Source: DATLFI01 sp035524895 (GTDB lineage: Bacteria > Acidobacteriota > Thermoanaerobaculia > Multivoradales > Multivoraceae). Taken from it: 15,300 nucleotides of DNA. The DNA is taken from positions 1 to 15,300 of the forward strand of contig DATLFI010000178.1 of the NCBI GenBank assembly GCA_035524895.1, read 5' to 3'. Shown piece by piece: positions 1 through 6,925 of this stretch. The notes beneath the pieces are model-generated. The model had not been told where the DNA came from, did not search any database, and saw nothing but the letters and a program-made list of their open reading frames with translations. The translations under genes and the position numbers were made by a program. Numbering within the stretch: the stretch's first letter is position 1; each line of letters opens with the position of its first letter.

Positions 1-662
1 CGCTCGATGTAGCTGTCTCGGCGCAAAGCCGACGAGAACTTGACCACGCTCAGGCGGGGGACTCCTGCGAAGCGTAGTCCGAGCGCGAGAGCGCGCTGCT
101 GCCACTCGATGTCGGGAGGCAGCTCGATCTCACGGTAGTCGGGCCACGGTCCGATGCGGGCGGCCGCCTCGCGGCGATGCATCAGGCTCGACGGCACCAC
201 GAAGTCGCGCTCGTCGTAGTCACCGTCGAGCAGGCCGGAGACCCATCGCCCGCCACCCGGTAGGACCAGGGACGCGATGGTGAAGCCGAGGTCGGCGCCC
301 GTGCAGTCCAGCCGGTCGACGAGTAGCGCAAGGTGGTCGGGGAGCCAGAGATCGTCGTGACCAAGGTAGGCGACGTACTCGCCGCGCGCCATCGCGATCC
401 CCGCGTTGTTCGGCGCCGACTGGCTGCCGGAGTTGTGCTCGAGGTTGTGCCAGAGCACGCGGCGGTCGTCGAACGACGCCACGACCTCGTCCGAATCGTC
501 GTCGCAGCCGTCGCCGATCACGAGCAGCTCAAGGTCGCCGAAGCTCTGCTCGAGCACGCAGGCGATCGCGTGCCGCAGCACGCTGCTCCAGTTGTAGGTC
601 GCGATGACGACGCTGACGCGAGGCGCTCGGGGGCGCCGCCGTCGCCACCATCGCAACGACAC
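1..662 (-). CDS. Family 2 glycosyltransferase, C-terminus cut off by window edge
   Basis: Transfers a sugar from a nucleotide-sugar donor to a glycan or lipid acceptor, probably at the cytoplasmic face of the membrane. The visible 220 residues show a GT-A fold: a basic start (RWWRRRRPRAPR), the first strand and loop SVVIATYNW (17-25), the acidic loop GDGCDDDSDEV (50-60), NNAGIAMARGEYVAYL (85-100) and the metal-binding DXD-like HDD at 102-104. The reading frame is open to base 3, so the protein continues beyond the window. I chose the GTG at 660-662, which begins one base after the TGA of the cupin gene upstream and has GAAGG ahead of it; a TTG two codons later is the alternative. The tight spacing indicates one transcript with the sugar cupin, so a polysaccharide or glycosylation locus probably continues to the left. 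Acceptor and donor cannot be told from sequence. Confidence 0.88.
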   Translation of the reverse strand, partial: MSLRWWRRRRPRAPRVSVVIATYNWSSVLRHAIACVLEQSFGDLELLVIGDGCDDDSDEVVASFDDRRVLWHNLEHNSGSQSAPNNAGIAMARGEYVAYLGHDDLWLPDHLALLVDRLDCTGADLGFTIASLVLPGGGRWVSGLLDGDYDERDFVVPSSLMHRREAAARIGPWPDYREIELPPDIEWQQRALALGLRFAGVPRLSVVKFSSALRRDSYIE

Positions 663-663
663 G

Positions 664-1212
664 TCAGCCGCCTTCGCGCGGGGCGAGCGAGAAAGGAATG
701 CGGCTGGTATCGATCGGCAAGCGGTACTTGTCCGGCGCGCCGTGGTCGTAGGCCCGCGTCGGCAGGTTGACGAAGTAAGCGTCCGTTGCGCCGATGTTCT
801 GTACCGCATGGAAGACGCCGCACGGGATCACCAGCAGGGCGCGGTTGCGCTCGGAGACAAACAGCTCGTTGACCCGGCCGTGGGTCGGTGAGCCTTCGCG
901 CGCGTCGTAGAGGACGATCCGCAGGGTCCCGAGCGAGACGAACATCCGGTCGTCCTGCTCCTGGTGAACGACCCACCCCTTGGTCTTCCCCGGTCGAACC
1001 ATCGTCTGGTAGACGTAGACCAGGGGCGCCGGGTGGACACCCCAGGCCGGATCGAAGATCTCGCAGATCTCGCCGCGATCGTCGAGGTGGGTGACCGCCG
1101 CGCGCAGCTCGACGCCGGCGATACGCTCGCCCACCGGCTCGCCGGTGGGCGTCACGGTCTGCGGGTCGCGCACGGCACCCAGCGCTGCGTGGTCAGCCGT
1201 GGATTTGCTCAT
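664..1212 (-). CDS. RmlC/WxcM-like cupin, dTDP-sugar epimerase or isomerase type
   Basis: A 182-residue protein resembling dTDP-4-dehydrorhamnose 3,5-epimerase and its relatives, which epimerise or isomerise dTDP-4-keto sugars. Visible landmarks are DDRGEICEIF (44-53), KGWVVHQEQDDR (78-89) with His83 where RmlC has its catalytic histidine, the beta-strand run VSLGTLRIVLYDAR, IPCGVFHAVQNIG (129-141) and LPIDTSRIPF (165-174). These fit the RmlC cupin core. The usual RGLHYQ motif is replaced by GWVVHQ, so the exact reaction (3,5-epimerase, 3,4-ketoisomerase or a non-catalytic relative) is uncertain. The ATG start has AAGGA upstream at good spacing. It lies 97 bases downstream of the acyl-CoA dehydrogenase pair and one base before the glycosyltransferase, which supports a role in nucleotide-sugar supply for glycan synthesis. 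Confidence 0.8.
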   Translation of the reverse strand: MSKSTADHAALGAVRDPQTVTPTGEPVGERIAGVELRAAVTHLDDRGEICEIFDPAWGVHPAPLVYVYQTMVRPGKTKGWVVHQEQDDRMFVSLGTLRIVLYDAREGSPTHGRVNELFVSERNRALLVIPCGVFHAVQNIGATDAYFVNLPTRAYDHGAPDKYRLPIDTSRIPFSLAPREGG

Positions 1213-1223
1213 CGTCGATCCTT

Positions 1224-1235
1224 CGCCGATCGGCG
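1224..1235. repeat. 12-bp perfect palindrome upstream of the cupin gene
   Basis: CGCCGATCGGCG is a perfect 12-bp palindrome in the 97-bp gap between the acyl-CoA dehydrogenase and the sugar cupin. It ends just before the AAGGA ribosome-binding sequence on the minus strand. It could be an operator or a small mRNA hairpin near the start site, or chance in GC-rich DNA. The rest of the gap shows no convincing promoter or T-rich terminator. Confidence 0.3.
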
Positions 1236-1309
1236 TCGCTGGGAAGTCGAGAGTACACCAGGCGCCTTCGCGTCACCCGCCGCCCCGGATGCGTGTCGGA
1301 ACGGAAGCC

Positions 1310-2452
1310 CTAACCGACCCGCCCCAGCCCTGCGTGCCGCGCGACGTGCGAGTCGGCGTCCCCAAACAGCCCCTGCAGCACCCGCAACCGCTTGAAGAAC
1401 AGCCCGATGTCCTGCTCGTCGGTGACGCCGACGCCGCCGTGGAGCTGGATCGCCTGCGACTGCACGAACCAGCCGCCGTCGGTGAGCTGCAGCTTCGCGG
1501 CGGAGATCTCGGCGCGGCGGAGTGCCGGGTCGGGGGCGTCAGCCTGGAGCGCGGCGAGGATCATGGTGCCGTAGCAGAGCTCGACCTCGGCGAACATGTC
1601 GGCGGCGCGGTGCTGGAGCGCCTGGAAGGCGCCGATCTTGACGCCGAACTGCTCGCGCTGCTTGAGGTACTCGACGGTGCGGTCGAAGAGCTCACGCAGC
1701 AGGCCCTGGCCTTCGGCGCAGGCGGCGGCGGCGCCGCGGTCGATCGCCCACTCGAGGTCGGGGAGGGCGTTTCCGACCTCGCCGAGCGGGGCATCGGGAC
1801 CGAGCTCGACGTTGTCGAAGCGGAGGAGGGCGCTGCGTTGGCCGTCGATGCCGCGGACCGGGGTGCGAGCAAGGCCGGGGGCATCGCCGGGCACCAGGAA
1901 GAGCGAGATCCCTTCGGCGTCGAGCTGGTCGCCGGCGGTGCGGGCGGCGACCACGATCCAGTCGGCGGCGTGGCCGTTGAGCACCCATACCTTCTCGCCT
2001 TGGAGACGGAACCCGCCGTCGGCCGGCTCGGCCCGCGTAAGGCAGTCGGCCAGGTCGTAGCGGCTCTGGCGCTCGGCGTAGGCCAGGGCGAGCGAGATCT
2101 TGCCTTCCCCGAGCGCCGGAAGGAAACAGCGCTTCTGGGCGTCGTTGCCGCGACGCTCGATCAGGCTCCCGGCGAGCACCACGGAGGGAATGAAGGGCTC
2201 CGGCACAAGGCCTCGCCCGAGCTGCTCCAGCACCAGCGCGACATCCACGAAGGTGCCGCCGATGCCGCCGTGCTCCTCCGGCAGGGCGATGGCGAGCCAG
2301 CCGTAGTCGCCCATCTGGCGCCAGGTGTCGGGATCCCAGCCGCGATCCGTTTCTCGTTGGCGCCGAAAGCGCTCGACCGGAGACTCGTCGCGCACGAACG
2401 CCGCCACGGCGTCGCGGATCATCCGCTGTTCTTTGGAGAGATCGAAGTTCAT
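1310..2452 (-). CDS. Acyl-CoA dehydrogenase, FadE-type, likely non-catalytic partner subunit
   Basis: A 380-residue flavoprotein of the acyl-CoA dehydrogenase family. The N-terminal helical domain (about 1-115, with PEEHGGIGG at 58-66), the middle beta domain (about 120-225) and the C-terminal helical domain are all present. Conserved pieces include REQFG (266-270, FAD contact), QALQHRAADM (277-286) and QLHGGVGVTDEQDI (336-349). The catalytic base is not evident. Where its neighbour has HER in helix G, this protein has IDR (Asp238), and the classical C-terminal YEGT site reads roughly LFGD. This is the pattern of the partner subunit in alpha2beta2 FadE pairs known from actinobacterial steroid side-chain degradation (ChsE/FadE type). 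It starts four bases after the stop of the companion gene, so co-translation is likely. The substrate is unknown. Confidence 0.88.
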   Translation of the reverse strand: MNFDLSKEQRMIRDAVAAFVRDESPVERFRRQRETDRGWDPDTWRQMGDYGWLAIALPEEHGGIGGTFVDVALVLEQLGRGLVPEPFIPSVVLAGSLIERRGNDAQKRCFLPALGEGKISLALAYAERQSRYDLADCLTRAEPADGGFRLQGEKVWVLNGHAADWIVVAARTAGDQLDAEGISLFLVPGDAPGLARTPVRGIDGQRSALLRFDNVELGPDAPLGEVGNALPDLEWAIDRGAAAACAEGQGLLRELFDRTVEYLKQREQFGVKIGAFQALQHRAADMFAEVELCYGTMILAALQADAPDPALRRAEISAAKLQLTDGGWFVQSQAIQLHGGVGVTDEQDIGLFFKRLRVLQGLFGDADSHVARHAGLGRVG

Positions 2453-2456
2453 GGGA

Positions 2457-3644
2457 TCAGGTGCCCGGGAGCTGCAGGATGTTCTTGGCGATGATGTTCT
2501 TCTGGATCTCGTTGGTGCCGCCGTAGATGGTGCACGCGCGCAGGTAGCAGAACTCGCTGGCGAGCCACCGTTCGTTCTCGGCGAGGACGCCTTCGGGCGC
2601 GTCGAACCAGCCCTGCGCGGCGTGGCCGAGGGTGTCCATGGCGAGCTCGGTGATGCGCTGCAACAGCTCGGTCCCGGCGAGCTTGAGAATCGAGCTCTCG
2701 GGTCCCGGAGCGCGTCCGAGCTGCGCGGCTGCGAGGGTGCGGTAGTTGGCCATGGTCAGCGCGCGGTGGCGCAGCTCGAGACGGGCGAGCCGCAGGCGTA
2801 GCTGCTGGTCGTCCCATAGCGTGTCCCGCCCGAGCGGGGTGGCGCGCGCGATCTGCTCGACGAGCTTCAGCCAGCGGGCGGACTCGCCGACGCCGCCGAT
2901 GCCGGTGCGCTCGTGGCCGAGCAGCGCTTTGGCCATGGTCCACCCGCCGCCCTCGGATCCGACACGGTTGTGCACCGGCACGCGGGCGCCATCGAAGTAG
3001 GTGTCGCTGAACGCCGGCGTGCCGCCCAGCGTCAGGAACGGCGTGATGGTGATCCCCGGCGTGTTCTTGAGGTCGGCCAGCAAGAACGAGATGCCCTCCT
3101 GCTTCTTCCCGGTCGAGCCGGTGCGTGCGAGCAGGAAGATCCAGTCGGCGTACTGCGCCGCGCTGGTCCAGGTCTTCTGGCCGTTGAGCACGTAGTGATC
3201 GCCGTCACGGTCGGCTCGCAGCTTCAGGCTCGCGAGATCCGAGCCGGCGTTGGGCTCCGAGTAGCCCTGACACCACAGCTCGTCGCCGGAGAGGATCGGC
3301 GGCAGGAAGCGCGTCTTCTGCTCGTCGTCGCCGTACTGGATGAGGAGCGGACCCACCATCCCGAGGCCGAAGGGCGAGAGGCGCGGCGCATTGGAGCGCA
3401 CCATCTCCTCCTGGAACAAGAAGCGTCGCGTGACGTCCCAGCCGGTACCGCCGTGCTCCTGTGGCCAGTGCGGGGCGACCCAGCCCTTCTCGTGGAGCAG
3501 CCGATGCCACTGCCGTGTCTCCTCGTGCGACGCGGGGATCCCGTGCGCTGCCTTGGCCGCGAGGGCGACGGGCATGGCCTCGCGGACCCAGGCACGCACC
3601 TCTTCGCGAAACTCGAGGTCCTCGGGCTTGAACGACATGTCCAT
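2457..3644 (-). CDS. Acyl-CoA dehydrogenase, FadE-type, likely catalytic subunit
   Basis: A 395-residue acyl-CoA dehydrogenase that should introduce the alpha-beta double bond into an acyl-CoA using FAD, passing electrons to ETF. Landmarks are PQEHGGTGWD (61-70), the FAD/substrate loop CQGYSEPNAGSD (125-136), LNGQKTWTS (153-161) and the C-terminal YGGTNEIQ (374-381). Gly375 sits where medium-chain enzymes have their catalytic Glu. Instead Glu245 in LLGHERTGIGG lies in helix G, the position used by isovaleryl-CoA and long-chain dehydrogenases and by ChsE-type enzymes. The first ATG follows GGAG at good spacing; a second ATG two codons later is possible. It is the first gene of a pair with the next dehydrogenase and lies behind a possible promoter at 3682-3711. 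Bulky, branched or steroid-like acyl-CoAs are plausible substrates but unproven. Confidence 0.92.
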   Translation of the reverse strand: MDMSFKPEDLEFREEVRAWVREAMPVALAAKAAHGIPASHEETRQWHRLLHEKGWVAPHWPQEHGGTGWDVTRRFLFQEEMVRSNAPRLSPFGLGMVGPLLIQYGDDEQKTRFLPPILSGDELWCQGYSEPNAGSDLASLKLRADRDGDHYVLNGQKTWTSAAQYADWIFLLARTGSTGKKQEGISFLLADLKNTPGITITPFLTLGGTPAFSDTYFDGARVPVHNRVGSEGGGWTMAKALLGHERTGIGGVGESARWLKLVEQIARATPLGRDTLWDDQQLRLRLARLELRHRALTMANYRTLAAAQLGRAPGPESSILKLAGTELLQRITELAMDTLGHAAQGWFDAPEGVLAENERWLASEFCYLRACTIYGGTNEIQKNIIAKNILQLPGT

Positions 3645-3681
3645 GGACGTACTCCGGACCGAGCGTGAGCTGAGGAGGGCA

Positions 3682-3711
3682 AGCCTACCGAACGGTCGGA
3701 CGAATCGCCAA
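3682..3711 (-). promoter_or_regulatory. Possible promoter with embedded inverted repeat for the FadE pair
   Basis: On the minus strand TTGGCG (3706-3711) and TAGGCT (3682-3687) are separated by 18 bases, a weak sigma-70-like arrangement. Between them lies ACCG-AA-CGGT (3687-3696), a short inverted repeat like many TetR-family operators that control fatty-acid and steroid catabolism. A repressor bound there would block the dehydrogenase promoter. No TetR gene lies in the window, and both boxes are poor matches. Confidence 0.3.
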
Positions 3712-3808
3712 GAGCAAGCAGAATTCGACCCTGACGCCCCCTCCCTCTGCGGGCCGCCGGCGGGAAGCCCGGCTCTGGGTTGTAACCTCCGCGCGGGAGG
3801 AACGCGCC

Positions 3809-4471
3809 GTGTCCCTGACCACGCTGGGTCTCAGCGATGAGTTGCAGCGCTATCTCGTTTCGGTGGCGGTGAAGGAGACCGCGACGCAGCGGCGCCTGCG
3901 CGAGGTCACGGCGGAGCTGCCGCAGGCGAGGATGCAGATCTCGCCGGAGCAAGGCCAGCTCATGGGGCTGTTGGTGCGGCTGATCGGGGCGCGGCGTGTC
4001 CTCGAGGTCGGCACCTTCACCGGCTACAGCGCCCTGTCGATGGCGCTCGCGCTGCCGGAAGCGGGCAAGGTGCTCACCTGCGACGTGAGTCGCGAGTGGA
4101 CCGACATCGCGCGCCGCTACTGGGAGGAAGCGGGCGTGAGCGCGCGGATCGACCTGCGCTTGCGACCGGCGCTCGAGACGCTGGAGGAGTTGATCGCGCA
4201 GGGTGAGGAGGAAACCTTCGACCTGGCGTTCATCGATGCCGACAAGCCGTCGTATGGCGGGTACTACGAGCGAGCGTTGCGCCTCCTGCGCCCGGGTGGT
4301 CTGGTGCTCGTCGACAACGTGCTGTGGAGCGGAAAGGTCGCCGATCCGAACGAGCGCGATGCCGACACCGAAGCGATTCGCGCCTTCAACGCTGCGCTGA
4401 GCGGCGATCCGAGGATCGTGCTCGCTCTGGTGCCGATCGGCGATGGGCTGGCGATGGCTCTGAAGCGCTGA
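3809..4471 (+). CDS. Class I SAM-dependent O-methyltransferase, CCoAOMT/COMT type
   Basis: A 220-residue methyltransferase, the usual length for the bacterial caffeoyl-CoA/catechol O-methyltransferase family (O-methyltransferase family 3). It carries the SAM-binding motif EVGTFTGYSALSMA (66-79), the acidic TCDVS (90-94), the divalent-metal motif FIDADK (141-146) and DNVLWSGKV (169-177), whose Asp-Asn completes the metal site. It should methylate a hydroxyl on a small, probably catechol-like, substrate in the cytoplasm; the substrate is not predictable. I chose the GTG start because GGGAGGA (3795-3801) sits seven bases upstream and the next in-frame starts lie inside the conserved region. It is transcribed divergently from the acyl-CoA dehydrogenases and is followed after 59 bases by the molybdopterin-binding protein, with no obvious functional link. 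Confidence 0.93.
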   Translation: MSLTTLGLSDELQRYLVSVAVKETATQRRLREVTAELPQARMQISPEQGQLMGLLVRLIGARRVLEVGTFTGYSALSMALALPEAGKVLTCDVSREWTDIARRYWEEAGVSARIDLRLRPALETLEELIAQGEEETFDLAFIDADKPSYGGYYERALRLLRPGGLVLVDNVLWSGKVADPNERDADTEAIRAFNAALSGDPRIVLALVPIGDGLAMALKR

Positions 4472-4530
4472 GGCCCCCGGGCGCGGCGCCGCGCACGGTG
4501 CCGCGCAGGTGCTGCTGACACAATCCGCCG

Positions 4531-5574
4531 ATGCGCTTTCTCGCGGTGCCGCTCGATCGCGCCCTGGGTCGCATCCTCGGGCACAACGTGGTCGCCCCTG
4601 GGGGGCGGCGCCTGCTGCGCAAAGGAAAGCCGCTGGATCGCGGCGACCTGGATCTGCTCGGCTCCCTGGGGCGTCGGACCGTTTATGTCGCCTGGCTCGA
4701 CCAGGACGACGTCGGGGAGGACGAAGCGGCGAGACGGGTCACGGCGGCGGTGGTGGGGCGTGGTGTCGAGCTGCGCGGTCCTGCCACGGGGCGCGTGAAC
4801 GTGATGGCGGCGGCGCTCGGGGTGGTGCGCGTGAACGTCGGTGGCCTGGAGCGGTGCAACCGGTGCGAGGGGATCACTCTGGCCACGTTGCGCACGGGGA
4901 CGGCGGTGCGCGCAGGGAGGATGGTCGGCACGACCAAGATCTTGCCGTACGCGGTCGCAAGCGCGACGGTCGAGGAGGTCGAGCGCATCGGCCGCGAGGA
5001 AGGTCCGCTGTTGTGGGTCGACGCGTTGACGCCACGTAGGGTCGGGCTGGTGGTCTCTACCTCGACCGGCGGAGGCGAGAGGACGGTCGCCGGCTTCGCC
5101 TCCGCACTTCGGACGCGGCTGGAGGCGCTCGGCTCGGAGCTCGCGCGCGTGGACCACGCGCCGCTCGACGAGGATGGCGGCGAAGAGAGCTTGGCCGCGA
5201 CCATCGCCGACCACGCCCGTGTCGGCCTCGAGCTCATCGTGCTCGCCGGCGAGACCGCGATCCAGGACGGCGACGACATCGCTCCGCGCGCCTTGCGCCT
5301 GGCCGGCGGCGAAGTGGTGTGCTTCGGCGCGCCGGTGGACCCGGGCAACCTCTTGATGCTGGGCTATCTGGGCGGCGTTCCCGTGCTGGGTGCCCCCGGC
5401 TGCGCTCGCAGCCCGAAGCTCAACATCGTCGACCTGCTCCTGCCGCGACTGCTGCTGGGGGAGCGTCTCGAGCGCGAGGAGATCGCACGGCTCGGCCACG
5501 GCGGGCTGCTCGAGGACGTGCCGGAGCGGCCGATGCCGCGGGAGCGGGCAGTGGGGCAGGGAGAGAGTGGATGA
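4531..5574 (+). CDS. Molybdopterin-binding domain protein, MoeA/MoCF-related, without NTP-transferase domain
   Basis: A 347-residue protein matching the molybdopterin-binding half of the larger 'molybdopterin-binding/NTP-transferase' proteins that assist molybdenum hydroxylase maturation. Recognisable stretches are PLDRALGRILGHNV (7-20), DDVGEDEAARR (59-69), ATGRVNVMAAALG (85-97), MVGTTKILPYAV (131-142), PVDPGNLLMLGYL (268-280), GAPGCARSPK (287-296) and the tail GGLLEDVPERPMPRE (324-338). It probably binds molybdopterin or its adenylated form in the cytoplasm. The MobA/MocA-like nucleotidyltransferase that often follows in one chain is absent, because the gene stops six bases before the convergent citrate synthase stop. 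A CNRC pair (109-112) is visible and unexplained. No Shine-Dalgarno is evident before the ATG. No molybdenum enzyme is encoded nearby. Confidence 0.85.
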   Translation: MRFLAVPLDRALGRILGHNVVAPGGRRLLRKGKPLDRGDLDLLGSLGRRTVYVAWLDQDDVGEDEAARRVTAAVVGRGVELRGPATGRVNVMAAALGVVRVNVGGLERCNRCEGITLATLRTGTAVRAGRMVGTTKILPYAVASATVEEVERIGREEGPLLWVDALTPRRVGLVVSTSTGGGERTVAGFASALRTRLEALGSELARVDHAPLDEDGGEESLAATIADHARVGLELIVLAGETAIQDGDDIAPRALRLAGGEVVCFGAPVDPGNLLMLGYLGGVPVLGAPGCARSPKLNIVDLLLPRLLLGERLEREEIARLGHGGLLEDVPERPMPRERAVGQGESG

Positions 5575-5580
5575 GTCTGG

Positions 5581-6732
5581 TCAAGCCCGCTCTTCTAGAG
5601 CCACCCACCCCTTGCGCGGGCCGACGTACACCGAGCTCGGGCGCAGCAGTCGCCCCTCGGCGAGCTGCTCGCGACAGTGTGCCATCCAACCGGCCATCCG
5701 CGATGCGGCGAACAGCGGAGTGAAGAGCTCCTGGCGCAGGCCGACGCCGTGGAGCACCAGCGCGGTGTAGAACTCGACGTTGGTGTAGAGGCGGCGACCC
5801 GGCTTGAGCTCGGCCAGCAGCCGCAGGGCCACGGCCTCGACCGCGCGCGCCAGGTCGTTGAGCTCCTTTGCCTCTCCGCTACGGGCGAGGCGCTCGGCCG
5901 CTGCCGACAGGACCTCGGCGCGGGGATCCCGGGTCTTGTACACGCGGTGGCCGAAGCCCATCAGCCGCTCGCCGGCCTCGAGCCTCCGGCGGAGCTCCGG
6001 CTCCGCGCGCTCGATGGTGCCGATCTCGAAGACCATGTCGAGCGCTGGACCCGGCGCCCCGCCGTGGAGCGGACCGTCGAGGGCGCCCAGGGCACCGATC
6101 GCCGCCGACACCAGGTCGCTGTGCGTGGACGCGATCACGCGCGCCGCAAAGGTGGAAGCGTTCATGCCGTGGTCGATCACGGTCACGAGGTAGGTATCGA
6201 GCGCGCGCACGCGCTCCGGTGCGGGCTCCCGACCTTCGAGCGCCCAGAGGAACGCGGCGGCGTGCGACGCGCCGTCCGGCGGAACGATGGGGTCTTGGCC
6301 AGCGCGCACGCGCCCATACGCCGCGACCAGTGGCGGGATCGCCGCGACCAGCCGCTGGGCAGTCTCGGCGTTCCACTCGCCCGGCTGGTGGCTGGTCTCG
6401 AGCCGCACCAGGCCGAGCGCCAGGCCGAGAGCCGCCATCGGGCTGGCACCGGCGCGGGCGGCTCGGGCGAGTAGATCGAGCGCGCCCTCCGGGAGGTGGC
6501 GCTGCGTCGAGAGCCGCCGGCGAAAGCCGTCGAGGGACGCGCGGTCCGGAAGCTCGCCATGCCACAACAGGTGCACCGCCTCCTCGAAGCTGGCGTGCGG
6601 TGCCAGCTCCTCGACCGGGATGCCGCCGATCAACAGCTCCCCGCGCTCGCCGTCGATGGCGCTGAGTCGTGTGGTCGCTGCCACCACGCCCTCGAGTCCG
6701 GGGCGGAGGTCCTGGATGGTCGCGGTGCTCAT
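5581..6732 (-). CDS. Citrate synthase (short form; citrate/2-methylcitrate synthase family)
   Basis: A 383-residue enzyme that condenses oxaloacetate with acetyl-CoA, or possibly propionyl-CoA, in the cytoplasm. It lacks the extra N-terminal domain of the NADH-regulated long forms. It opens with the substrate-site signature LEGVVAATTRLSAIDGERG (13-31). Active-site elements are IDHGMN (186-191), PLHGGAP (221-227, His223), GFGHRVYK (259-266, His262) and NVEFYTALVLHGVG (318-331). The third catalytic residue, normally Asp in NVDFY, is Glu320 here. Some family members seem to carry Glu at this place, so the enzyme is probably active. The ATG has GGGAGGA (6741-6747) eight bases upstream. It faces the molybdopterin-binding gene tail to tail with a six-base gap, and it diverges from a second, HTH-bearing citrate synthase, which suggests shared control. 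Confidence 0.93.
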   Translation of the reverse strand: MSTATIQDLRPGLEGVVAATTRLSAIDGERGELLIGGIPVEELAPHASFEEAVHLLWHGELPDRASLDGFRRRLSTQRHLPEGALDLLARAARAGASPMAALGLALGLVRLETSHQPGEWNAETAQRLVAAIPPLVAAYGRVRAGQDPIVPPDGASHAAAFLWALEGREPAPERVRALDTYLVTVIDHGMNASTFAARVIASTHSDLVSAAIGALGALDGPLHGGAPGPALDMVFEIGTIERAEPELRRRLEAGERLMGFGHRVYKTRDPRAEVLSAAAERLARSGEAKELNDLARAVEAVALRLLAELKPGRRLYTNVEFYTALVLHGVGLRQELFTPLFAASRMAGWMAHCREQLAEGRLLRPSSVYVGPRKGWVALEERA

Positions 6733-6795
6733 TTGGATGGTCCTCCCTTTGCACGTCTTGCTCGTCCGCTGCGGTCTCCCGATGGCGCTGTTGGC

Positions 6796-6824
6796 ATCCT
6801 GCCGATCGCAGCGACTTCCGTCAA
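6796..6824 (-). promoter_or_regulatory. Candidate promoter for the citrate synthase
   Basis: On the minus strand TTGACG (6819-6824), five of six matches to the -35 consensus, is followed after 17 bases by CAGGAT (6796-6801), a poor -10. Transcription would start near 6789, leaving a leader of about 55 bases before the ATG. The -35 box abuts the AT-rich island that carries the CTATCG repeats, so a protein bound there could affect it. Confidence 0.35.
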
Positions 6825-6828
6825 CATG

Positions 6829-6877
6829 TACTATATTGATCGATAGACTCTACCTATCGCTCGCGCTATCGCTCGCG
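6829..6877. promoter_or_regulatory. Operator-like AT-rich island with CTATCG/CGATAG repeats
   Basis: Within the 193-bp divergent intergenic region, TACTATATT (6829-6837) is one of the few A/T runs in this GC-rich window and could hold a -10 box on either strand (TATATT at 6832-6837 plus; TATAGT at 6830-6835 minus). Next comes the inverted repeat CGATAG (6841-6846), a seven-base spacer, then CTATCG (6854-6859). A further CTATCG lies at 6866-6871. The layout suits binding of a dimeric regulator, the obvious candidate being the helix-turn-helix/citrate synthase encoded immediately downstream. Binding is inference. Confidence 0.5.
6854..6877 (+). repeat. Perfect tandem 12-bp direct repeat
   Basis: CTATCGCTCGCG occurs twice in tandem at 6854-6865 and 6866-6877 without a mismatch. 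The first copy overlaps the right arm of the inverted repeat. It lies about 50 bases upstream of the helix-turn-helix/citrate synthase start codon. Confidence 0.9.
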
Positions 6878-6910
6878 ACGGCGAGGCTGTCCGCGCGCTG
6901 CGAGGTAAGG

Positions 6911-6918
6911 GGGAGAGG
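6911..6918 (+). promoter_or_regulatory. Ribosome-binding site that fixes the HTH-citrate synthase start
   Basis: GGGAGAGG ends seven bases before the ATG at 6926. The frame is open far upstream, but that extension is antisense to the divergent citrate synthase and has no protein-like features, so this site decides the start. Confidence 0.75.
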
Positions 6919-6925
6919 TATCGCG

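Noticed and set aside
1091..2494. Long open frame on the plus strand (467 codons) opposite the acyl-CoA dehydrogenase
   Set aside because: Its translation is low-complexity and matches no family I recognise, whereas the opposite strand encodes a full dehydrogenase. It is a GC-rich antisense shadow.
4481..4494. Perfect 14-bp palindrome GCGCGGCGCCGCGC after the methyltransferase stop, as a terminator
   Set aside because: It has no loop or T-tract, and such palindromes are common by chance in DNA of this GC content.
4264..5499. Long open frame on the minus strand opposite the methyltransferase and molybdopterin-binding genes
   Set aside because: The composition is rich in Arg, His and Gln with no domain motif, and both genes on the plus strand have clear motifs and starts.
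5575..5580. Missing terminator between the convergent molybdopterin-binding and citrate synthase genes
   Set aside because: A six-base gap is unusual but occurs in compact genomes. Nothing in the sequence shows a specific antisense control element there.
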